Below are positions 50,498-57,427 of a stretch of DNA of 64,000 nt, in pieces. The DNA is from JBGTLU01 sp041743935 (lineage in GTDB: Bacteria > Bacteroidota > Bacteroidia > Sphingobacteriales > Sphingobacteriaceae): assembly GCA_041743935.1 (NCBI GenBank), contig JBGTLU010000029.1, positions 1-64,000 on the forward strand, read 5' to 3'. How positions within the stretch are numbered: the stretch's first letter is position 1; every line of letters starts with the position of its first letter. Position numbers and translations under genes: made by a program. The notes under the pieces are model-generated. The model was given only the letters and a program-made list of their open reading frames with translations. It had not been told where the DNA came from and searched no databases.

Positions 50498-51160
50498 ATG
50501 GAAGAAGTTTGGAGTTTTATACAAACCTTGTTAAACCCTAAAAGTATTATAGAATACGGGGGATTTGCCTTACTTGTATTTGTAATTTTTGCAGAAACCG
50601 GATTATTTTTTGGCTTCTTTTTACCAGGAGACTCCTTGCTTTTTATGGCCGGTTTGTTTTGTGCTACCGGATTATTAGACGTATCTATTTATGTTTTAAC
50701 CATTACACTCATTATTGCAGCAATAGCAGGTAACTTTGTGGGTTTTTGGTTTGGTAAACGAACGGGGCCGCTTCTTTTGAAGCGAAAGGACTCCTTATTA
50801 TTTAAAAAGAAATACGTAGAAACCGCCAGAGATTTTTATCAAAAGTATGGCGGTTTAGCATTAATAATCAGTAGGTTCTTGCCTATTTTTAGAACTTTTG
50901 TTCCTATTTTTGCAGGTATAGTATTAGTAGATTTCAGACGATTTACGTTTTATAACATTACAGGTGCCATTTTGTGGGTTGGTAGCTTAGTATTATCGGG
51001 GTACTTTTTAGGAAGAAAGTTTCCGCAAATTGAAGAATACCTATTATATATTGTAATTGGAATTATTGTTTTAAGTACTATCCCAGTAATCAGTACATTT
51101 GTAAGGAAAAAAGTGGAAGTAATTATACCGCCTCCAAAAAACAAACAACCAAACGAATAA
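50498..51160 (+). CDS. DedA family membrane protein
   Basis: A 220-residue DedA protein with the family motifs FAETGLFFGFFLPGDSLLF, GNFVGFWFGKRTGP and the conserved basic ISRFLPIFRTFVPIFAGI. DedA proteins are membrane transporters; some recycle undecaprenyl phosphate or phospholipids. Its stop is one base before the pyrophosphatase start, so these two are an operon. Confidence 0.94.
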   Translation: MEEVWSFIQTLLNPKSIIEYGGFALLVFVIFAETGLFFGFFLPGDSLLFMAGLFCATGLLDVSIYVLTITLIIAAIAGNFVGFWFGKRTGPLLLKRKDSLLFKKKYVETARDFYQKYGGLALIISRFLPIFRTFVPIFAGIVLVDFRRFTFYNITGAILWVGSLVLSGYFLGRKFPQIEEYLLYIVIGIIVLSTIPVISTFVRKKVEVIIPPPKNKQPNE

Positions 51161-51161
51161 C

Positions 51162-51698
51162 ATGGATGCAGACCCCTGGCATAGTGTGCCATCTGGCAAA
51201 AACACTCCGCAGTTTGTAAATGCAATAATCGAAATTCCGCAAGGATCTAAAGCCAAATACGAAGTAGATAAAGCTTCTGGCTTAATACGGTTAGACAGGG
51301 TTTTATTCTCTTCCGTTATGTATCCGGCAAATTATGGCTTCATTCCACAAACCTTTTGCGACGACAACGACCCCTTAGACATTCTTGTGATTTGTTCCAT
51401 CCCATTGGTGCCTTTATGTTTGGTAGATGCAAAAGTAATAGGTGTTATGCGTATGTCTGATAATAAAGAGCAAGACGATAAGATAATTGCAGTTGCAAAA
51501 AACGACATGTCTGTAAACTACATAAACGACATAACTCAACTTCCTCCACATACCGAAAAAGAAATCATCCGTTTTTTTGAAGATTATAAAATATTAGAAA
51601 ATAAAGATGTAGTAGTAGAACAATTCTTGGGGAAAGAAATAGCATTTGAAATCATACAAGAGAGTATTCAACTCTATAAAAAAACATTTATAAAATAA
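51162..51698 (+). CDS. ppa: Inorganic pyrophosphatase (family I)
   Basis: A 178-residue enzyme hydrolysing pyrophosphate to two phosphates. The family I active site is visible: EIPQGSKAKYEVDKASG (Glu and Lys), YPANYGFIPQTFCDDNDPLD with the metal-binding Asp residues, and later QDDKIIAVAKND. Neighbours are DedA upstream (one-base gap) and a CNNM protein six bases downstream. Confidence 0.97.
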   Translation: MDADPWHSVPSGKNTPQFVNAIIEIPQGSKAKYEVDKASGLIRLDRVLFSSVMYPANYGFIPQTFCDDNDPLDILVICSIPLVPLCLVDAKVIGVMRMSDNKEQDDKIIAVAKNDMSVNYINDITQLPPHTEKEIIRFFEDYKILENKDVVVEQFLGKEIAFEIIQESIQLYKKTFIK

Positions 51699-51704
51699 TA
51701 TAAA

Positions 51705-53015
51705 ATGGCATTTGATATATTTATAACCTTGTTTTTGGTGTTCTTGAACGGTTTCTTTGTGGCAGCAGAGTTTGCCATAGTTAAAGTTAGAACATCGCAA
51801 ATAGAAATTTTAGCCAAAGACGGTAGCCGTACTGCAGGCATGACTAAAAATATCTTAAAACACTTAGATGGCTATTTAGCTGCAACCCAATTAGGTATAA
51901 CATTAGCTTCCCTTGGTTTAGGTTGGATAGGTAAACCCGTTGTTGCAGGAATGATATTGAGCATTTCCGAAAGTTTTGGATTGAATGTAGATACCACCTT
52001 GGCAAACCAAATTGCTTTGCCAGTCGCCTTTCTATTAATTACCGTTTTACACATTGTATTTGGCGAACTTGCTCCAAAATCATTAGCCATCCAACGGCCA
52101 ATAGCCACTTCTTTGGCAATTTCCTATCCGTTGCACTTTTTTTATATACTATTTCGTCCGTTCATATGGACATTAAACGGATTCGCCAATTTCATCCTTA
52201 AACTAATGGGCATACAGCCAGCGGTGTCGTACGAAGTACACAGCCCCGAAGAATTAGAATATATTCTAGAACAAGGAAAAGAAAGCGGTGCCTTAGAAGC
52301 ATCAGAACATGAAATGATACAAAACGTATTCGATTTCCAAGACCGAATCGTAAAAAATATCATGATTCCTAGAACTCAAATATCTGCAATCGACATAAAT
52401 ACCCCATCCAGCGAAGTATTAGATATTGTAGTTAGAGAAGGGTATACCCGTATGCCCGTTTTTGATAAAGTAATTGATAACATCGTAGGAATTATTCATA
52501 CCAAAGACATTCTGGCAAAAATAAAAGCAAAAGAAGAGATTAGCCTTCGTAAAATTTTAAGAAAAGCATTCTTCACCCCAGAAACCAAAAAAATTAGCGA
52601 CTTATTAACCGATCTTAGGCAAAAAACCAACCCAAGTATGGCCATTGTGTTAGATGAGTTTGGGGGTACTGCCGGCATAGTTTCATTAGAAGATATTGTG
52701 GAAGAATTAGTGGGCGAAATACAAGACGAATACGATGAAGAAAAACCTATCGTGGAAACTATTTCTGAGCGCGAATTTGTAGTAAATGCGCTTGCCCCTA
52801 TCTCAGATGTAAATGAATTTTTGCCAATTGAACTTCCAGAAGACGATGATTACGATACCGTTGCCGGACTAATGAACGTAATCTTTGAACGAATTCCGGA
52901 AGTAGGCGATAACAAAGAACATAGCGGCTATCATTTCAGCATTCTTAAAACCAATAACCGTAAAGTTGAAGCCGTACGTTTAGTGGTGCTAAATCCATTA
53001 GAAAACGAAGGATAA
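51705..53015 (+). CDS. CNNM/HlyC-CorC family membrane protein
   Basis: A 436-residue protein with three parts. A DUF21/CNNM membrane domain (about residues 1-190, with LNGFFVAAEFAIVKVRTSQI) comes first. A pair of CBS domains follows (about 205-335; IMIPRTQISAIDI, FDKVIDNIVGIIHTKDIL, VLDEFGGTAGIVSLEDIVEE). A C-terminal CorC_HlyC domain (about 350-430; REFVVNALAPISDVNEFLP) ends it. Members are linked to Mg/Co efflux, and older names call them hemolysins. The 3' end is followed directly by a hairpin-rich repeat. Confidence 0.95.
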   Translation: MAFDIFITLFLVFLNGFFVAAEFAIVKVRTSQIEILAKDGSRTAGMTKNILKHLDGYLAATQLGITLASLGLGWIGKPVVAGMILSISESFGLNVDTTLANQIALPVAFLLITVLHIVFGELAPKSLAIQRPIATSLAISYPLHFFYILFRPFIWTLNGFANFILKLMGIQPAVSYEVHSPEELEYILEQGKESGALEASEHEMIQNVFDFQDRIVKNIMIPRTQISAIDINTPSSEVLDIVVREGYTRMPVFDKVIDNIVGIIHTKDILAKIKAKEEISLRKILRKAFFTPETKKISDLLTDLRQKTNPSMAIVLDEFGGTAGIVSLEDIVEELVGEIQDEYDEEKPIVETISEREFVVNALAPISDVNEFLPIELPEDDDYDTVAGLMNVIFERIPEVGDNKEHSGYHFSILKTNNRKVEAVRLVVLNPLENEG

Positions 53016-53016
53016 T

Positions 53017-53120
53017 CTTTGGACGTTCCCATGTTTTGCTGTAATCAAAACATGGTCAGGCTGTTCGCTACAATCTTTTGGCAAAGCCAAAAGTATTTCC
53101 GCTGCCATCCTTAACGCAAG
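53017..53120. repeat. Hairpin-rich intergenic repeat element
   Basis: Begins CTTTGGACGTTCCC and ends TCCTTAACGCAAG. It holds two perfect hairpins: CCATGTTTTG / CAAAACATGG (53029-53038 and 53046-53055) and CTTTTGGC / GCCAAAAG (53075-53082 and 53086-53093). The linker TCAGGCTGTTCGCTACAAT and the segment AGTATTTCCGCTGCCATCC resemble a repeat I recall from many Bacteroidota genomes (GGGCGTTCCC.., GTCGGGCTNTCCGCTACAATCTTTT.., AAAGGATTTCCGCT). It could also terminate the transcript above it. Confidence 0.75.
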
Positions 53121-53156
53121 GATATGAATGCATAATTTGTAATTTAGCAAATCTCT

Positions 53157-53858
53157 ATGCACCTATTTTACACACCAGATATACAAACACCTACCTATCT
53201 ACTCAACGAAGAAGAAAGTAAGCATTGCATTAGAGTATTACGTTTGCAAGTTGCCGATACGGTATATCTAATAGATGGTAAAGGTGGTTTTTATACTGCA
53301 ATAATAGAAGAAGCTAACCCTAAAAAATGCCTTTTACTCATTACCAATGTGCAAAAAGAGTATGGTAAACGCAATTTTCACCTTCATATGGCAGTAGCTC
53401 CAACCAAAAACATCGAACGCATGGAGTGGTTTTTAGAAAAGGCAACCGAAATGGGCATTGATGAAATATCTCCCATTATTTGTCAACGATCAGAGCGAAA
53501 AGAAATTAAAACCGAACGACTAAATAAAATCATTACATCTGCCGTAAAACAAAGCATTAAAGCATATCACCCAATTTTAAATGAGGCTCAATCCTTTGCT
53601 TCATTCACACAGAAAGAAAATGAAGCTTTAAAATACATAGCTCATTGTGCCGAAACACCAAAACAAGAACTAAAAGAAGTATATACCCCAAACGCCAATG
53701 TTTTAATTCTTATTGGTCCCGAAGGAGATTTTACCCCCGATGAAATAAAACTAGCTGTAAACAAAGGGTTTATTCCAATAAGTTTAGGCCACAGTCGTTT
53801 AAGAACAGAAACGGCCGCATTGGCAGCCTGTTTCGAAATACATTTTATAAGCAGATAA
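53157..53858 (+). CDS. rsmE: 16S rRNA (uracil-1498-N3)-methyltransferase
   Basis: A 233-residue SPOUT-family methyltransferase modifying U1498 of 16S rRNA. Visible are the N-terminal PUA-like part (HCIRVLRLQVADTVYLIDGK), MEWFLEKATEMGIDEISPII, RSERKEIKTERL, and the SAM-binding knot LIGPEGDFTPDEI plus SLGHSRLRTETAALAA. The stop overlaps the start of the DUF4159 gene by one base (TAATG). Confidence 0.95.
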   Translation: MHLFYTPDIQTPTYLLNEEESKHCIRVLRLQVADTVYLIDGKGGFYTAIIEEANPKKCLLLITNVQKEYGKRNFHLHMAVAPTKNIERMEWFLEKATEMGIDEISPIICQRSERKEIKTERLNKIITSAVKQSIKAYHPILNEAQSFASFTQKENEALKYIAHCAETPKQELKEVYTPNANVLILIGPEGDFTPDEIKLAVNKGFIPISLGHSRLRTETAALAACFEIHFISR

Positions 53859-54532
53859 TGAACAAAATAATTAATCCGATTTTGAGAATTGCATGTATAC
53901 TCTTAGTAGCTATTGTGTTTACCTCTTTCAATCCACCATCCTACAAAATTGCGCGCCTAAAATACAATGGAGGTGGCGATTGGTACAGTAGCCGCACGGC
54001 CTTACCCAATTTGGTAAAATTCTGTAACCAAGAACTAAAAACAAATTTTTACCCCGATGAAGCTGTTGTAGAACCGGGTAGCGCCGAGATTTTTAACTAT
54101 CCATTTGTGTTTGTAACCGGTCATGGGAACATTGTGTTTACTCAACAAGAAGCCCAAAATCTTCGAAAATATTTAATGGGAGGTGGTTTTATGCATATCT
54201 GCGATAACTATGGTTTTGATACCTACATCCGCAATGAAATGAAAAAGGTATTTCCAGAATTAGAATTTATTGAGCTGCCGCCAAACCATCCGGTGTACAA
54301 TCAAAAATTTAAATTTCCAAACGGTTTACCCAAAATACATGAGCATGAAGGAAAACGCCCACAAGGTTTCGGATTAATTTATGAAGGCAGATTAGTTTGT
54401 TTTTATGATTACGAATCAGATTTAGGCAATGGTTGGGAAGATGCTGGAGTTTACCCGGATGATACTCCGCAAATAAGATTAAAGGCACTTCAAATGGGTG
54501 CAAATTTAGTAAAGTATGCAATGGGCAATTAG
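53858..54532 (+). CDS. DUF4159 domain protein
   Basis: A 224-residue exported or anchored protein with an N-terminal hydrophobic helix (residues 8-24). The DUF4159 domain has RLKYNGGGDWYSSRTALPNL, FVTGHGNIVFTQQEAQNLRK, a GGGFMHICDNYGFD segment and the final PDDTPQIRLKALQMGANLV. The fold resembles glutamine-amidotransferase-like Rossmann domains. Function is unknown. It is coupled to rsmE by a one-base overlap. Confidence 0.9.
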   Translation: MNKIINPILRIACILLVAIVFTSFNPPSYKIARLKYNGGGDWYSSRTALPNLVKFCNQELKTNFYPDEAVVEPGSAEIFNYPFVFVTGHGNIVFTQQEAQNLRKYLMGGGFMHICDNYGFDTYIRNEMKKVFPELEFIELPPNHPVYNQKFKFPNGLPKIHEHEGKRPQGFGLIYEGRLVCFYDYESDLGNGWEDAGVYPDDTPQIRLKALQMGANLVKYAMGN

Positions 54533-54591
54533 TCTGCAAATTCTTTGATACATTTGCTTCTCATCTTAATAAATCACTCAATTTAGTAACC

Positions 54592-55095
54592 ATGTTTACT
54601 GCAAACGTTAATAATAAATTTAACTATCAAATTAGCGCCGATAAAAATACTGTTGCGCTAGATGGGAAAGATTTTACTGCCGATTTTTCTAAAGTTGGCG
54701 AAGGTAAATTGCACATCATTCATCAACATAAAACCTACTCTACCGAAATTGTAAGCATCAACCATTCAGAAAAAATAGTAGAAGTGAATGTGAATGGTAG
54801 AAATTATTCTGTTCAATTAAAAGATCAATACGACGAACTACTTAAAAAATTAGGAATGGATAATTTACTAACCAGTAAATTAAACGATTTAAAAGCTCCT
54901 ATGCCGGGGTTGGTTCTGCGAATATTAGTAGAAAAAGGACAAGAAGTTAAAAAAGGAGAAGCATTAATTATTTTAGAAGCCATGAAAATGGAAAATAGTA
55001 TAAAATCTCCCGCCGATGCTATTATTGGAGAAATTAAAATAACCACGGGTAGTAAAGTAGAAAAAAACGAAATACTTATAAACTTTAAAAACTAA
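54592..55095 (+). CDS. Biotin carboxyl carrier protein-like biotin/lipoyl domain protein
   Basis: A 167-residue protein. The N-terminal 90 residues are a beta-rich domain; the C-terminal biotinyl domain has the biotin site EAMKMEN (Lys is the attachment point) in a context like LKAPMPGLVLRILVEKGQEV. It would carry carboxyl groups for an acyl-CoA or oxaloacetate-type carboxylase. No biotin carboxylase or carboxyltransferase gene is adjacent, so its partner lies elsewhere. It is 7 bases before the S9 peptidase start. Confidence 0.92.
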   Translation: MFTANVNNKFNYQISADKNTVALDGKDFTADFSKVGEGKLHIIHQHKTYSTEIVSINHSEKIVEVNVNGRNYSVQLKDQYDELLKKLGMDNLLTSKLNDLKAPMPGLVLRILVEKGQEVKKGEALIILEAMKMENSIKSPADAIIGEIKITTGSKVEKNEILINFKN

Positions 55096-55102
55096 AAAGC
55101 GA

Positions 55103-57229
55103 ATGAAAAAATCGTACATCGTTGCTATTGCATTGGTTTCCATTGCAGCAATATCTTGTCAAAAAACACAAAAAAAGAAAATGATTACAGCTCAACCACC
55201 TGTCGCAAATAAAATCGAAAGTTCCCAAGAAATGCACGGAACTGTAGTTATTGATAATTTCAGATGGATGCAAGATAAAACCAACCCCGAAGTGATAGCA
55301 CATTTAGAGTTGGAAAATGCTTATGCAGATTCTGTGATGATAAATACGGTTGCTTTCCAAGAAACTTTGTTTAATGAGATGAAATCTCGGTTAAAAGAAG
55401 AAGATGAAACCGTGCCGGTACAACGTGGTGAGTATTTTTACTACTCTAAATTAGAACCCGGTAAGCAATACCGTTTATATTTCCGAAAGAAAGGAAGTTT
55501 AGATGCACAACCCGAATTATTATTAGATGCCAACCTACTAGCCGAAGGGAAAGGATATTTATCTATCGGGACATTCTCAGTAAGTCCAGATCAAAAAATG
55601 CTAGCCTATTCCGTAGATAATGATGGTTCTGAAAACTTCACTCTGTTTATTAAAAACTTAGAATCTGGCGAAGTTTTACCTCAAAGCATTTCGGATATTT
55701 CTTACTCTTTTGCTTGGGCAAATGATAATAAAACTGTTTTTTATACCAAGAGAGATAAAGCATTGCGTCCGTATAAAGCGTACAGATACACAGTAGGTTC
55801 GGCTGTAAATACCGAAACAGAAATATACCACGAGAAAGATGATCGTTTTTTTGTTGGGGTAAGTCGTTCAACTAACGATAAGTATATTTTTATTGGACTA
55901 GGAAGTCAAGTAACTTCAGAATACTGGACCTTGCCAGCCGATCAACCAAGCGGCAAATTCCAATTATTTGCACCACGTATACAAGGAGTTGAATACAATA
56001 TTCAAGCCCATGAAGGCAGATTTATCATTCATACCAACCAAAATGCAGTTAATTTTAAATTAATGGAAACTGCTGAGAACGCAACGGATTGGTCAAATTG
56101 GAAAGAATTAATCCCTCACAATGCAAACATAAAATTGGAGAGTTTTCAAGTGTTTAAGAATTACTTAACCTACATCAAAAGAGAAGAAGGGTTAAGAAAA
56201 TTAATTGTAAACAATCTAGCCGCCGGAACTTCTGAAACCGTTTCATTCCCTGATCCGAGTTACACCATGTCTTATGGCGGAAATATTAATTATGATACCG
56301 ATAAAGTACGTTACAACTACTCCTCTTTGGTTCGTCCAAACTCTACCTTCGATTATAGCATGTCGGCAAAAACCAGTCAGTTATTAAAAGAAGACGAAGT
56401 AGTTGGCGGATACAATGCAGATAATTATGTTTCCGAACGAATTTTTGCTACAGCCCCCGACGGAACCAAAGTGCCAATTTCATTGGTTTACAAAAAAGGA
56501 TTAAAAAGAAATGGAAATAATCCAACTTTATTGTATGGTTACGGCTCTTACAGTATTCCAACTGAGCCTAATTTTTCTCCCAATAGATTGAGTTTGCTAG
56601 ATAGAGGATTTGTTTATGCCATTGCACATATAAGAGGTAGCAGTGATATGGGCGAGCAGTGGTACCAAGATGGTAAACTGATGAAAAAGAAAAATACTTT
56701 TACAGATTTTATTGCTTGTGCAGAAGAGTTAATTGCGCAAAAATTTACCAGTACTCCCAAATTAGGTATTCTTGGAGGTAGCGCAGGAGGTTTATTAATG
56801 GGTGCAGTAACCAACATGCGTCCGGATTTATTCGGTGCAGTAATTGCCAAAGTTCCATTTGTAGATATGATGAATACTATGCTAGACCCCAACCTCCCTC
56901 TAACCGTAATAGAGTACGAAGAATGGGGTAACCCTAATGAAAAAGAAGCGTTCGAATACATGCTCAGCTACTCACCAAACAATAACATTAAAGCGGTGGC
57001 ATATCCTCACATTTTAGCAACTGCCGGATTAAATGATCCACGTGTAAGCTATTGGGAGCCAGCTAAATGGGTGCAATTAATAAGAGAAGCAAAAACCAAT
57101 GATAGTTATGTAATATTCAAAACCAACATGGGTGCTGGCCACGGTGGTTCATCTGGCAGATATGATTATTTAAAAGATATTGCATTAGATTATGCCTTTT
57201 TAATGGAAATGTTGGATGTAAAATATTAA
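55103..57229 (+). CDS. S9 family prolyl oligopeptidase/oligopeptidase B, lipoprotein
   Basis: A 708-residue serine peptidase. The N-terminus has a lipoprotein signal (AAISC at about residue 19), then a seven-bladed propeller part (residues 80-420). The catalytic alpha/beta hydrolase domain follows with FVYAIAHIRGSSDMGEQWYQ, the nucleophile in GILGGSAGGLLMGA (about 558), the Asp in GLNDPRVSYWEPAKW (about 643) and the His in GAGHGGSSGRY (about 676). The domain order and WEPAKW region are typical of oligopeptidase B. It probably degrades peptides at the envelope. A terminator follows at 57254. Confidence 0.94.
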   Translation: MKKSYIVAIALVSIAAISCQKTQKKKMITAQPPVANKIESSQEMHGTVVIDNFRWMQDKTNPEVIAHLELENAYADSVMINTVAFQETLFNEMKSRLKEEDETVPVQRGEYFYYSKLEPGKQYRLYFRKKGSLDAQPELLLDANLLAEGKGYLSIGTFSVSPDQKMLAYSVDNDGSENFTLFIKNLESGEVLPQSISDISYSFAWANDNKTVFYTKRDKALRPYKAYRYTVGSAVNTETEIYHEKDDRFFVGVSRSTNDKYIFIGLGSQVTSEYWTLPADQPSGKFQLFAPRIQGVEYNIQAHEGRFIIHTNQNAVNFKLMETAENATDWSNWKELIPHNANIKLESFQVFKNYLTYIKREEGLRKLIVNNLAAGTSETVSFPDPSYTMSYGGNINYDTDKVRYNYSSLVRPNSTFDYSMSAKTSQLLKEDEVVGGYNADNYVSERIFATAPDGTKVPISLVYKKGLKRNGNNPTLLYGYGSYSIPTEPNFSPNRLSLLDRGFVYAIAHIRGSSDMGEQWYQDGKLMKKKNTFTDFIACAEELIAQKFTSTPKLGILGGSAGGLLMGAVTNMRPDLFGAVIAKVPFVDMMNTMLDPNLPLTVIEYEEWGNPNEKEAFEYMLSYSPNNNIKAVAYPHILATAGLNDPRVSYWEPAKWVQLIREAKTNDSYVIFKTNMGAGHGGSSGRYDYLKDIALDYAFLMEMLDVKY

Positions 57230-57253
57230 TAGATTTTTGTCATTACACCGACT

Positions 57254-57300
57254 AAACAAGAGTCCCGAAATTGTAGCAATTTCGGGGCTCTTGTTTGTTA
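57254..57300 (+). terminator. Intrinsic terminator of the S9 peptidase gene
   Basis: A 20-base stem (AAACAAGAGTCCCGAAATTG with its complement) with loop TAG and one G-U pair. It is 24 bases after the stop codon and before the susC leader. Confidence 0.9.
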
Positions 57301-57427
57301 AAATCTGCCTTAAGCATCTTAAAAATAAATATTTTACAAAATATTATTTGTTTGGATAGTTTTCTTTTGCAATCTTTGATTAAGGGGAAAACCTATCCTC
57401 TAAAATTTAACTAAAAATTTAAACATT

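Noticed and set aside
57340..57370. Possible -7 element (TTCTTTTG) for susC
   Set aside because: One mismatch at the conserved A and no -33 TTG at the right distance; not strong enough to list as a feature.
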